Assembly (NCBI GenBank): GCA_916048095.2
Contig: OU696584.1
Location: forward strand, 72,001 to 136,000
Source: Sacculina carcini
Lineage: Eukaryota; Arthropoda; Thecostraca; Sacculinidae
Reading direction: 5' to 3'
DNA length: 64,000 bases
A program made the translations under genes and the position numbers. Position 1 is the first letter of the stretch. The number at the start of each line of letters is the position of its first letter. Below the pieces are notes generated by a model. The model was not told the DNA's origin. It ran no database searches and was given only the letters and a program-made list of their open reading frames with translations. Below are positions 23,547-35,788 of this stretch, piece after piece.

Positions 23547-23745
23547 ACATCGGCCTTGTATGATGTGATGCTCGAGGGAGGACAGCCGAGACGTGATGGG
23601 GATGGTGACGTCAGCGGGCGAGACGTGACACCACAAGACATAATACTGCAGCCAGTGTGTGAGCCCGCCTCAATTGCCGCATTTACATTACAATTGTCGC
23701 CGCAAACCGCCCAGCAAGTGGACAACTCTCTGGTCTGCCAGCTGT
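23547..23745 (+). CDS. RMC1: RMC1 exon d
   Basis: Opens in phase 0 with TSALYDVMLEGGQ, matching human TSVIFDIKLRGEF, and runs through DIILQPVCEPASIAAFTLQL to NSLVCQL. The donor is CTGT|GTAAGA. The last T joins AT of the next exon to give QLYSSSW, as in human KLYSSSW. A hydrophilic insertion rich in Gly/Asp/Arg (about residues 11-25) replaces part of the human loop. Confidence 0.9.
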
Positions 23746-23835
23746 GTAAGACCCGACTTTCTCATTCGCGTTGAATTTTCGTTTTCTAGGTCTTGGCTGC
23801 TCGTTTTTGCTGAGTTTTGTGAGCTTACAGTGACT

Positions 23836-26470
23836 GATGTTACATAAGCACAGCAAACAACAATGTTACATAAACGCAATGAACAACAATGTTACATAAA
23901 CGCAATGAACAACAATGTTACATAAACGCAATGAACAACAATGTTACATAAACACAATGAACAACAATGTTACATAAACACAATGAACAACAATGTTACA
24001 TAAACGCAATGAACAACAATGTTACATAAACACAATGAACAACAATGTTACATAAACGCAATGAACAACAATGTTACATAAACGCAATGGACAACAATGT
24101 TACATAAACGCAGTGAACAACAATGTTACATAAACACAATGAACAACAATGTTACATAAACGCAATGGACAACAATGTTACATAAACGCAGTGAACAACA
24201 ATGTTACATAAACGCAATGAACAACAATGTTACATAAACACAATGAACAACAATGTTACATAAACGCAATGGACAACAATGTTACATAAACGCAGTGAAC
24301 AACAATGTTACATAAACGCAATGAACAACAATGTTACATATACACAATGAACAACAATGTTACATAAACGCAATGAACAACAATGTTACATAAACGCAAT
24401 GAACAACAATGTTACATAAACGCAATGAGCAACAATGTTACATAAACGCAATGAACAACAATGTTACATAAACGCAATGAACAACAATGTTACATAAACA
24501 CAATGAACAACAATGTTACATAAACGCAATGAACAACAATGTTACATAAACACAATGAACAACAATGTTACATAAACGCAATGAACAACAATGTTACATA
24601 AACACAATGAACAACAATGTTACATAAACGCAATGAACAACAATGTTACATAAACGCAATGAACAACAATGTTACATAAACGCAATGAACAACAATGTTA
24701 CATAAACACAATGAACAACAATGTTACATAAACGCAATGAACAACAATGTTACATAAACGCAATGGACAACAATGTTACATAAACGCAATGAACAACAAT
24801 GTTACATAAACGCAATGAACAACAATGTTACATAAACGCAATGAACAACAATGTTACATAAACGCAATGAGCAACAATGTTACATAAACGCAGTGAACAA
24901 CAATGTTACATAAACACAATGAACAACAATGTTACATAAACGCAATGGACAACAATGTTACATAAACGCAGTGAACAACAATGTTACATAAACGCAATGA
25001 ACAACAATGTTACATAAACGCAATGAACAACAATGTTACATAAACGCAATGGACAACAATGTTACATAAACGCAATGAACAACAATGTTACATAAACGCA
25101 ATGAACAACAATGTTACATAAACGCAATGAACAACAATGTTACATAAACGCAATGGACAACAATGTTACATAAACGCAGTGAACAACTATGTTACATAAA
25201 CACAATGAACAACAATGTTACATAAACGCAATGGACAACAATGTTACATAAACGCAGTGAACAACAATGTTACATAAACGCAATGAACAACAATGTTACA
25301 TAAACACAATGAACAACAATGTTACATAAACGCAATGGACAACAATGTTACATAAACGCAGTGAACAACAATGTTACATAAACGCAATGAACAACAATGT
25401 TACATATACACAATGAACAACAATGTTACATAAACGCAATGAACAACAATGTTACATAAACGCAATGAACAACAATGTTACATAAACGCAATGAGCAACA
25501 ATGTTACATAAACGCAATGAACAACAATGTTACATAAACGCAATGAACAACAATGTTACATAAACGCAATGAACAACAATGTTACATAAACGCAATGAAC
25601 AACAATGTTACATAAACGCAATGAACAACAATGTTACATAAACACAATGAACAACAATGTTACATAAACGCAATGAACAACAATGTTACATAAACACAAT
25701 GAACAACAATGTTACATAAACGCAATGAGCAACAATGTTACATAAACGCAATGAACAACAATGTTACATAAACGCAATGAACAACAATGTTACATAAACG
25801 CAATGGACAACAATGTTACATAAACGCAATGAACAACAATGTTACATAAACGCAATGAACAACAATGTTACATAAACGCAATGAACAACAATGTTACATA
25901 AACGCAATGAGCAACAATGTTACATAAACGCAATGAACAACAATGTTACATAAACGCAATGAACAACAATGTTACATAAACACAATGAACAACAATGTTA
26001 CATAAACACAATGAACAACAATGTTACATAAACGCAATGAGCAACAATGTTACATACACGCAATGAACAACAATGTTACATAAACACAATGAACAACAAT
26101 GTTACATAAACGCAATGAACAACAATGTTACATAAACGCAATGAACAACAATGTTACATAAACGCAATGAACAACAATGTTACATAAACGCAATGAACAA
26201 CAATGTTACATAAACGCAATGAACAACAATGTTACATAAACGCAATGAACAACAATGTTACATAAACGCAATGAACAACAATGTTACATAAACGCAATGA
26301 GCAACAATGTTACATACACGCAATGAACAACAATGTTACATAAACACAATGAACAACAATGTTACATAAACGCAATGAACAACAATGTTACATAAACGCA
26401 ATGGACAACAATGTTACATAAACGCAGTGAACAACAATGTTACATAAACGCAATGAACAACAATGTTACA
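23836..26470. repeat. 26-bp minisatellite, 100 units
   Basis: From 23862 to 26461 the sequence is exactly 2600 bp, that is 100 units of 26 bp, after one degenerate unit at 23836-23861. The unit begins AATGTTACATAAACGC. Units differ only by substitutions: GCAATG, ACAATG, GCAGTG, and AAC, GAC or GAGC-type ends. Variants recur in blocks; a GGAC-type unit is often followed by a GCAGTG unit. It is not CRISPR, because no unique spacers separate the units. The array begins about 90 bp after RMC1 exon d. Confidence 0.97.
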
Positions 26471-26787
26471 GTCCTGGAGTTGCGACGTCTACGTCGTGGG
26501 ACCACCCTACAATCTGGAGGCCAAACCGCAGCAACAACCCTTCCAGCCTCGTCAGAACGACGGGGATGGCGAGCTCCTGGGATCGGCTTCGGTCACCCGG
26601 GTTCCATAGGTTTTTTTTGGAGTTTTTTTCAGCTCCGTGCAACTGGCTCAAATCGTTAAGCCACGCTACACATACACAAACAACAGACACTGCACCAACA
26701 CTTTCACTTCCACTCATGTCACCGTCTCCTGCGGGGGCGTCGAGATGTGACCCGCTCGCGATCATTTCTCGTATGCTCATACTCGCA

Positions 26788-26814
26788 GGAGACGTAGAAC
26801 CAAATCCAGGCTCG
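26788..26814 (+). other. 2A-like motif GDVEPNPGS
   Basis: Matches the 2A consensus D-V/I-E-x-N-P-G-P except that the final Pro is Ser (TCG). In 2A peptides that Pro is needed for the break in the chain, so this copy should be inactive. The sister copy at 43000-43026 keeps NPGP. Confidence 0.8.
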
Positions 26815-27340
26815 AGACACACATACACCTCTCACATATGTACACAGCCACTCACAACACGTCGACACACGAAAGGTTTAGTTCAGTGTTACTCCTGCAT
26901 GAACTGGTGCCACACCACATGCACATCACTTCACAACATCACATAATACAAGCGCTCATTCATCTGCTCATTATGCGCATCAAACTCTTCAACACCTACA
27001 CGTACACCGACACTGGCACATTCACAAACAGCATCATTCACCTCTGTTTCATCACCATCAACATCACCATTGCGGTCATCAGCACCACCCTCATCGCCAT
27101 CATTCCCATCTTCACATACAACTCGTTCATCCTCACAATCACCAACAACTTCATCCTCCTCACAGTCATCACCATCACCATCAACTCCATCCTCACTATC
27201 ATCACCATCATCACCACACTCATCAACACATTCACCACCACCACCACCGCCATCAACAACTCAACACCTTAACAACACTCACACACGCACAAACACCAAC
27301 ATACACCGCACATACAACATCAACATTCTCCAGCTCAACA

Positions 27341-28798
27341 TTGACGACATCAACACAAAAAAAACATGAACTAACACACTTCCTCACACGACACTCCATT
27401 CACATAGCACTCATACAGGAAACAAAGTTAGAACAGCACCGCAGAACACCCACCTTTCACAATTACACCACCATCTGCCAAGACCGCACTAGCGGTCGAG
27501 GCGGTGGCCTCATCACACTTATACACAGAACAATCAACTACACAAACACCAGCACACAGACACAAACACTACTACCATCAAACGACACCACAACAGAATT
27601 ACAGTCGATTCAAATACACACCGGTACATATTCACACATTTCAATTATCAACGTATACATTCCACCACAAACATCACCAACAGTACCTCGCAACTACACA
27701 CCAGATATACGCAACCTCACAAACACACCTAACATAATACTGGGTGGAGACTTCAACGCCAAATATCCTGCCTGGTTCAGACACAATCCACTCACCAACA
27801 GAGGCACAGATACACTTCAACAAACAGAACACCTCTACATACTCAACAACACTCACCAACACACTCACACCACACATCAGGCACACTATCATTCGACATC
27901 ACCCGACATCCACACAACCACTTGGAAGGTGGTCAAAGAGCTTGGCTCAGACCACCTTCCAATCGTCATCACCACCAAAATCAGAACAGCACCAAACACA
28001 CCCAGACGCACTTACACAAATTACACAAAAGCCAATTGGTCACAATTCACACACGACACGGAACTAGCATTTACACAACTCAACACGACAGACATCACAG
28101 ACCTAAACAAATCAGTCCAAATATTCAACGACATCATACACAAGGCAGACAAACAACACATCCCAAAAGGCCACAGAAAACACCACAACCTAAATTTTAG
28201 ACAAGAAATACAAACACTCATCAAACAACGCGACACACTGAAACACTCTCCGACATCACACTCACACAATACATCAGAACAAATACACACACTCAACACA
28301 ACAATCAACAGCAAAATACACGAACAACAATCACACAACTGGCACAACTACATAAAAACACTAGATCACAGATCAAACACCTCAAAATTATACAACACAC
28401 TCAAAAGCATCACACTCTCAAACAGCAATGTAACACGCACGCACACAGCCATCACGACCGACACAACATCAGTACCATCAGATATACAACAGGCAAACAC
28501 ACTCATTAATCATTATCCACACATCAGCCACATCACTCCTTCACAAGAAGACAGAAAAATCATCAGACGAAAACACACATTCAGCACAGATCCACTATAC
28601 ACACCATTCACACATGCGCAGACACGACACATCATACACAACATCAAACAATCATCAGCCTGTGGTCCAGATGGAATAAGTAACATCCATCTGAAACATC
28701 TTGGACCACAAGGCATACATACACTCACCAACATATCCAACTACAGCTACTCACACAACACAATACCTCACATCTGGAAAACGGGCATCATCATCACA
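27341..28798 (+). pseudogene. LINE ORF2 fragment (AP endonuclease and start of RT)
   Basis: A long open frame with the APE-type endonuclease: QETKLEQ (metal-binding Glu), LGGDFNAK (Asp/Asn pair) and SDHLPIV (Asp-His), the three signature blocks. Just before the last block it reads SPDIHTTTWKVV, whereas copy 2 has an extra ITFCTPNLI there, so a small deletion is likely. After the RT start the frame runs into the 34-bp minisatellite and ends. Confidence 0.85.
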
Positions 28799-29478
28799 CA
28801 TGTGGCGGGCATAAGACTCACGAAGATACCGACATATGACCGGCATAAGACTCACTAAGACACCGACATGTGGCGGGCATAAGACTCACGAAGATACCGA
28901 CATGTGGCGGGCATAAGACTCACTAAGACACCGACATATGGCCGGCATAAGACTCACGAAGATACCGACATGTGGCGGGCATAAGACTCACTAAGACACC
29001 GACATATGGCCGGCATAAGAATCACGAAGATACCGACATATGGCCGGCATAAGACTCACGAAGACTCCGACATGTGGCCGGCATAATACTCACTAAGACA
29101 CCGACATATGGCCGGCATAAGACTCACGAAGATACCGACATGTGGCGGGCATAAGACTCACTAAGACACCGACATATGGCCGGCATAAGAATCACGAAGA
29201 TACCGACATATGGCCGGCATAAGACTCACGAAGACTCCGACATGTGGCCGGCATAATACTCACTAAGACACCGAGATATGACCGGCATAAGACTCACGAA
29301 GATACCGACATATGGCCGGCATAAGACTCACTAAGATACCGACATGTGGCGGGCATAAGACTCACGAAGATACCGACATATGACCGGCATAAGACTCACG
29401 AAGATACCGACATATGGCCGGCATAAGACTCACGAAGATACCGACATGTGGCGGGCATAAGACTCACGAAGACTCCGA
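28799..29478. repeat. 34-bp minisatellite, 20 units
   Basis: Exactly 680 bp, 20 units of 34 bp with core GGCATAAGACTCACGAAG. Units alternate between ATGTGGCGGGC, ATATGGCCGGC and ATATGACCGGC starts and ACGAAGATACC or ACTAAGACACC middles, and some blocks repeat as larger units (for example around 28990-29130 and 29130-29270). A degenerate unit follows to about 29495. It replaces the rest of the LINE reading frame. Confidence 0.95.
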
Positions 29479-29495
29479 CATGGGCCGTGCATATC

Positions 29496-30129
29496 CCCAC
29501 GTACATATGTACACACAGAATAATTCGAGTCCATACATACACTCACACACAGACATACATATAAAGGGCGATACAATTATTTCACTCGTCTAATGTTAGC
29601 TTAAATACAATTAAAAGTCCCCATTAACAAAACAAAACCAAACAAACTGTTTACCAATTCTGTGAACTGATGAACTGAAGCCAGTCACCGTCTGACCTGG
29701 TACGTTGTCATTGGTGCTCCAGTTTGCGAACATGACGGCTGGTTCTCATTCGGGACAGTGAAAGGCAGCTGATATGTCTTGAGTGAGTCGACGAATTTAA
29801 AACCCTAAAATTAAAAATAAAATGTTTAAGGCTTGAAAGCTCATTGTCGAAAATTGTTCTAAAAGTTCAGGAGGAACGCTCAAGAATGCATGGGGAGGCA
29901 AGAGGCAATGAACAGCGGTAGCAAAAGACTCAGGATCATGAGATCTATAGTAACAAAAACATTTAGTTTTAGCATATATATATATATATATATATATATA
30001 GTTTTAGCATTTAGCTATTGTAAAACCCTGATTACTATTCGCAACTTCAAACACATATTCAGCAATGCATATCAAATTCACCACTATTATCTATATTCAG
30101 AACATTTCATTCCATTATGATAGATTCGA
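29496..30129. other. Intronic sequence, nothing recognised
   Basis: No coding sequence. Contains a short (TA)n tract at 29976-30001. A fragment resembling GTACGTTGTCATTGGTGCTCC lies near 29700. Confidence 0.4.
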
Positions 30130-30208
30130 AAATATGTGGAATCTCTATAGTCTGTGGACCCCTTGAAAATATTGCATGGACCCCCGGTTGGGAACCACTG
30201 GTCTCCAC
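30130..30208. mobile_element. One end of an hAT-like element
   Basis: The stretch ending GGTTGGGAACCACTG, read in reverse as CAGTGGTTCCCAACC and followed by GGGGGTCC, is the terminal inverted repeat style of hAT/Charlie-type elements found in many animals. The partner end was not found, so the size is unknown. Confidence 0.45.
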
Positions 30209-30458
30209 AGTTTTGTGTGTGAATGAGTGAATGTAGTGACATGGTTGTAGAGACATCGTATAGCTTTTGTAAATTGGTGATTTTTACAGGGGTTCACTTG
30301 TTTCTTGTTGCTGTAAATTGTGTGTCATGTTTACTTTTTGTTATTGAAACTGTGGCGTTTCCGCCAAGGTGGCAACCAAGTTTGCGACTGAAGGCTGTTG
30401 GTTGCGGAATGAGGATGGTGTTGTGATTGTATTGTTGTGGCTGTTATAAAAGATATTG

Positions 30459-30463
30459 TGATG
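30459..30463. repeat. Target-site duplication TGATG (left copy)
   Basis: TGATG here and at 34902-34906 flank the Ty3 element exactly. A 5-bp duplication is usual for Ty3-type integrases. Confidence 0.9.
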
Positions 30464-30726
30464 TGTGGTGTAAACTGTGAACGCCTATGCTGTTTGTCAT
30501 TGGAACTATGAATGCCTATGCTGTACGTTTATGTGTAGTGTGTAATTGTGTCGCTAGTAAGCGTTCTCTTTGTGTGTGTTTGTGTGTGTGTGTGTGTGTG
30601 TACGTGCGTGTGTGTTCAGTGGACTTGATCGTGTGTGCGTTGTTCTTGGTTCTTGTTCGTTAGTTCTTGTGTGGCATTAGAGTTGAATAAAGCCAACGTT
30701 CCTGAATAAGTGTATTGGTTACTTCA
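30464..30726 (+). repeat. Ty3 element 5' LTR
   Basis: 263 bp, TG...CA ends, AATAAA at about 30686. It contains a short TG tract (about 30585-30612) that is much longer in the 3' LTR. Apart from that tract the two LTRs are nearly identical. Confidence 0.93.
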
Positions 30727-30727
30727 A

Positions 30728-30743
30728 TTTATTCAACTCTAAT
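30728..30743 (+). promoter_or_regulatory. Primer region complementary to own LTR
   Basis: TTTATTCAACTCTAAT directly after the 5' LTR is the exact reverse complement of ATTAGAGTTGAATAAA inside the same LTR (30676-30691). No tRNA-like TGG primer site is present. This is the layout expected of a self-priming element, as known for Tf1 and related Ty3-family elements. Confidence 0.6.
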
Positions 30744-30744
30744 T

Positions 30745-31401
30745 ATGGAAAAATATCTACGGCCGTCGCCTCTGGATATCGACGTAGAGGCAGCAGATGC
30801 TGAAGATCAGTGGCACATGTGGCACGATAACTTTGAAGCATTCTGTGCGGCCATACCACCAGATTTGCGACCGGATAAATTGGCTCTACTGCGTTCTCAC
30901 ATGAGTGTGAAACTCTACAAGCTCATCAAAGTCGCACAGAACTATGAAACATCCGTCAGCCTGCTAGCGTCCAGGTTTGTCAAACCAAAAAGTGAACTTT
31001 TCGCAAGACACAAATTAGCCACTTGTAAACAACAGAATGGACAGAACTTGGGCACTTTTCTCGACAATTTGAAAATTCTGGCATCTGAGTGTGGCTTCAA
31101 AAACTGTACTGCGACTGAAGCTGAGGAGCTGGCAATCAGAGATGCGTACATAACAGGTATATCTTCTAACGCAATATGACAACGTTTGCTGGAAAATCTG
31201 TCTCTAAATTTGTCTTCCGCGGTAAGTCAAGCACGAGCTCTTGAAATGGCTCAACTTCATTCAGCTTCATATTCTATTGACAATTCACTACCATCCACTG
31301 TTTCGCTGGTCACTGAAAAATACTAGAGTCAACAAGTAGCACATTGTGAGAATTCACACAAGAAAGCAGAATCACTGATCGGTTCCTGTGAAAATATTGC
31401 T
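30745..31401 (+). pseudogene. Ty3 element gag, two nonsense codons
   Basis: Starts MEKYLRPSPLDIDVEAADAE. The core has WHMWHDNFEAFC, LFARHKLATCKQQNGQNLG and LKILASECGFKNC, and DAYITGISSNAI leads to an in-frame TGA at 31177. A second in-frame TAG lies at 31324. The frame continues past both into the zinc knuckles at 31411 without a shift, so the ancestor had one gag-pol frame. Confidence 0.87.
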
Positions 31402-33348
31402 GTGACGCATACGCGAAAGTGTTATTTTTGTGGAAGGGCTGCTCACGCCAGATCTGATTGCCCTGCTCGAAATGCTAGTTGCGCTAAATGTCATAAAATC
31501 GGTCATTACGCCCGTGTATGCAAGTCTTCAGCACGACAACGTTCGCCGCACTTTAAACAAGCCACTTCAGCCACAACAAACGGTGCAATGATTGCTTCTT
31601 CTTCAGGCGTACTGAAAAGCCTCTCACCCGCTGTTACTTCAGTGCAGTTCAGCAGTGGTGATTCTATAGATGCTCTGGTAGACACCGGCAGCTGCAGAAG
31701 TTTTATACGAACGAACGTGGCAAAGCGCATGCGATTAACAGTCGCTCCTTCTTCTGGTCGAATTTCACTGGCTTCATCCAGACAATCGGTTGAAATCACA
31801 AAGTGTTGTGTGGTAGACATCATCGTGAATGGAAAATCATACAGTGACATCTGTCTTCACCTGATGGACGATCTTTGTGCGCCTGTGCTGCTCGGTCACG
31901 ACTTTCTAAGTCAGCATCAGAAAATTATGGCGAGTTTCGGAGGTTGTCAGCCTCCACTTGAGTTGTGCAGCCTTCTCGCCGCTGACATTGAGCCTCCAGC
32001 TATATTTACAAACCTTCCATCTGATTGCCGCCCTACTCAAATAAAGTCAAGGAGATATTCAAAAGAAAATATTCAATTTATCATAGGCGAAGTGGACAGT
32101 TTGCTCAAACAAGGCATAATAACTCCAAGCCGTAGTCCATGGAGGGCCCAGGTGGTTGTGGTAGACCAAGCAAACAAAAAGAGAATGGCCGTTGACTACT
32201 CTCAAACCATCAACAAATACACCGATCTCATTGCTTATCCAGTACCTGGAATTTCAGAAATGGTAGAAAAGATATCGTCGTACAGTTGGTTCAGCTCCAT
32301 CGACTTGAAAAGCGCCTACCATCAAATCCCACTGAAAGTCAGCGATCGGCCATACACTGCGTTCGAAGCTGGGGGAAAGCTTTATGAGTTTACTCGTTTG
32401 CCGTTCGGTGTTACAAACGGAGCGACGTGCTTTCAACAAGTTCTAGACGAACTGATTGCTGCTGAAAATCTGAAAGATATGTTCGCATATATTGACGACA
32501 TTACGATTTGCGGACACTCCAGACAAGAGCACGACCACAACTTGGAGCGTTTCCAAAAATTTGCAGAGAAATACAATTTGACCGTAAACGAAAAGAAGAG
32601 TACATATGCGCAGTCCAAAATTTCCATTCTAGGACACATCATAGAAGATCACCAAGTCAAGCCTGATCCAGAAAGAATGAGACCTCTAATCGAGATTAAT
32701 CCTCCCAGCGACGTACCCAGCCTAAGAAGAACATTGGGGCTGCTATCGCATTATGCCAAATGGGTGCCAAATTTGTCAGAAAAAATTCGGCTATTGATCG
32801 ATACGAAAACTTTTCCTCTATCCGACGCTGCTGCAAGGTCGTTGATAGAAATGAAAGAAGAAATTTATAATGCTACTTTGACAGCCATCGACGAGAGTGC
32901 TATGTTCACAGTCGAAACAGACGCCTCCGCTCATTCCATTGCAGCTTCTTTGACTCAAGAAGGAAAACCTGTCGCGTTTTTCTCACGCTCACTCTCAGAG
33001 TCAGAGAAACGTCAATCTGCTGTTGAGCGTGAAGCATGTGCTGTAGTAGAATCAATCAAAAAATGGCGGCATTTCCTCTTGGGGCGCAAATTCAGGCTCG
33101 TAACCGATCAACAGTCTGTACGCTTCATGTTCGACAAGAAAAATCATGGAAAAATCAAGAACGAAAAGATAATGCGATGGAGATTGGAGCTTATCTGCTT
33201 TGCGTACGATATCACCTATCGCCCGGGAAGATTGAACCAAGTGGCTGATGCCCTCTCTAGAGCAACAGGATGCACTGCATCTGTCACTTTGCTTATCGAT
33301 CTTGTACGTATACATGAGTCACTGTGTCATCCTGGCATTCGTGAATGA
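31402..33348 (+). pseudogene. Ty3 element: zinc knuckles, protease, RT, RNase H
   Basis: An open 648-codon stretch. Two CX2CX4HX4C knuckles (CYFCGRAAHARSDC, CAKCHKIGHYARVC) come first, then the protease site ALVDTGSCRSF (near residue 90). RT follows with WFSSIDLKSAYHQIPL, RLPFGVTNGATCFQ and the FAYIDDITICG box (about residue 363), then RNase H with VETDASAHSIAASL (about 510) and tether ADALSRAT. All catalytic residues seen are intact. The frame breaks at 33346 in a duplicated GAATGACCCACA segment. Confidence 0.9.
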
Positions 33349-33380
33349 ATGACCCACAGAATGACCCACATCTAGAATGA

Positions 33381-34475
33381 ATGACCCACATCGTGAGGCA
33401 AAGAAACCTTCCTTTTTCTATTGAAGAAATTAGAACGATGATCGCAAAATGTCACACATGTGCTTCCGTAAAACCAAATTTCACAAGATTTACAGGAACA
33501 CTTATCAAAGCTACAAGACCATTCGAGAGACTGTCCATCGACTACAAAGGCCCTTTGCCGTCAACTTCGAAGAACAGATACATTCTCAACATCGTAGACG
33601 AGTACAGTAGATTCCCCTTTGCATTTCCCACACAAGATATGTCTGCCAGTTCAACCATAAAATGCTTTTCCGAACTCTTTTCCACTTGGGGATTACCCGA
33701 CTACGTTCACTCCGACCGAGGCCCCGCATTTATATTATCAGAATATCAGAATTTCTTGCAACAGAGAGGAGTGGGCACCAGTCTTTCATCGGCGTATAAT
33801 CCTCGGGGTAATGGTCAAATTGAACGATTCAATGGAACACTGTGGCGCACCATAAGACTCGCTCTGTCATCTCGTTCGCTCCCTGTGGTAATGTGGGAAA
33901 CAGTACTACTGGACGCACTCCACAGTATGCGTTCTCTATTGTGTGTCGCAACTAATCAAACTCCTCATGAACGCATGTTTGCCTATCCACGGAAAGCAAC
34001 ATATGGTCAAGCCACTCCTTCATGGCTATCCGCCGATAACCAGGCTCTGCTAAAGAAAGCGTTACGACATTCCAAGTACGACGATGAAGTAGAAGAAGTT
34101 CGCCTCCTTCATGTGAATCCGCAATGGGCTCGCGTCGCACATCAGGACGGCAAAGAATCCACAGTGTCTATTCGTCGACTGGCACCGGCAGCCCGAACGA
34201 CATCGTCGGTACAAACTCCAGATATTGGACAGAAAACGATGCACCAACACCGCGGTGACAACGTGGGCGAACATCCAGCAGAAAGTTTAGAACTTTTCAT
34301 TGTTCCAGATACATCTTCCATAAGCAGAACTGAGGGCTGTACTAGAGATGTTAACACGACTCAGACTGAGCCGCGTACGAAGGATATCCCGGCTACTGAA
34401 GAGCCACGTCGATCGGGTCGAGTCAGACGGCAACCTGCCTACCTCTCTGATTACGTGAGTGTCGCTCTTGATTGA
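33381..34475 (+). pseudogene. Ty3 element integrase
   Basis: A 364-codon open frame holding KCHTCASVKPNF (zinc-domain cysteines), the core Asp in RLSIDYKGPLP (33529), the second Asp in VHSDRGPAFI (33713), and the Glu in NGQIERFNGTLW (33823). The GPF-like C-terminus is poorly conserved, and the frame ends RRSGRVRRQPAYLSDY, a common Ty3 tail. It is out of frame with the preceding pol segment because of the duplication at 33339-33385. Confidence 0.9.
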
Positions 34476-34549
34476 ACTCGGCTCTCTCGTTTCGATTGCT
34501 AGTTTGGCCAGCAAGTCGTGGCGCGCTTTGAATATTCAGCGGGGGAGAA

Positions 34550-34901
<352 letters not shown>

Positions 34902-34906
34902 TGATG

Positions 34907-35318
34907 TATGTAAATAGTATGGTTTAACATATAATTCACGTTGATATTTGTGTTTGTATTTGGGGAACACCTAAACACAAAAGAAACTATCGGCAGAAAA
35001 TACATGGAATGAAATATAGAGCGGCTGCTCTTAATTGAATGACATATTTAATTGCGCGGCACCACGGAGGAAGGTTGAAACACAGAACGGCAGGTCGCTC
35101 AAATATAAGGCTTACATTAATTAAGAAACTGTCAAAGCCGTGATCAGAGAGGACATCGTCACCGACGGAGATGTTATGAGACGGGCCAGGGTTGGCTCTA
35201 ATTGATTGGGTTACCGAATAATGGATCCTCATGTCCATGCCACATTGTCTTTATCAGCGTAAAACTTGTGAATGTTCCTCACCTGTAAAGCTGTTTTGTC
35301 TTGTGGCTGTTGGTGCAG
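34907..35318. other. End of RMC1 intron 4
   Basis: No transposon or gene recognised. Ends TTGGTGCAG as acceptor for RMC1 exon e. Confidence 0.5.
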
Positions 35319-35788
35319 ATTCCAGCAGTTGGGTGGTGTTTCAGCCTCACTCAATCATCGACATCAAACTCGGCTGCTACTGGCGTCTCTGTCTGGACCT
35401 GGCAGCTCTGCCGGCCGTTTTTGGCAACTCTGTTCGGACTTTGCCCGACGGCACTGCTGAATCTTGGCACGTGCGCGCCGTCCGATTTCTGCTCAATCGA
35501 CACGGGGCCAAGCCTGTTCTGTTGCGTATTTTGCGCCGCATCTGCGAGCCTGCCTGGTCGCAAACGCCGTCAACCTTGGTATCGGTGGCGTCAACAGACG
35601 ACGCACAATCGACAGATGATGCGCCGGTGCAACACGAGGCCGTCGCCATCAGAGGCGGTGACGATGATGATGATGTTCAGCGCGAAAGTGCAGTAGCTGC
35701 ACGAGATTGTCTCCAAGATATTGCAACAGTGATGGACCTGGTCAACGATCAATTGAGGCGGCATTACCAGAATGAACTCACTTCACAG
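35319..35788 (+). CDS. RMC1: RMC1 exon e (largest visible exon)
   Basis: Begins with AT completing Tyr, then SSSWVVFQPHSIIDIKLG, matching human SSSWIVFQPDIIIS. VRFLLNRHGAKPVLLRIL follows, matching human VDFLLQRKECKMVILSV. It ends with LQDIATVMDLVNDQLRRHYQ, matching human PVIATVFDKLNHEYKKYL. An acidic/Ser-rich insertion (ASTDDAQSTDDAP, GGDDDDDVQ) lengthens the loop between these blocks. The donor is ACAG|GTGCTT in phase 0. Confidence 0.92.

Larger units (their letters stand above)
26471..28798 (+). mobile_element. 2A-bearing LINE, copy 1 (3'-truncated)
   Basis: Begins GTCCTGGAGTTGCG directly at the end of the minisatellite. The upstream frame reads IISRMLILAGDVEPNPGS (26761-26814), a 2A-like motif, then a zinc-finger segment CYSCMNWCHTTCTSLHN. 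A Pro/Ser/Thr-rich stretch with frame breaks follows, then an endonuclease domain from 27323 (ILQLNIDDINTKKHELTHFL, ALIQETKL, ILGGDFNAKYPAW, LGSDHLPIVI). The RT N-terminus is readable (SACGPDGISNIHLKHLG) and stops at 28798, where a different minisatellite begins. Copy 2 is at 39478-43349. Confidence 0.87.

Noticed and set aside
23836..26470. Long regular repeat array as a CRISPR
   Set aside because: Units are directly adjacent with no unique spacers, the host is a eukaryote and there are no cas genes. The same holds for 28799-29478.
27038..27272. Thr/Ile-rich or Met/Val-rich open frames as real proteins
   Set aside because: They are shadows of the Ser/Thr/Pro-rich linker of the 2A LINE on both strands, a region of (CAT/CAC)-like repeats.
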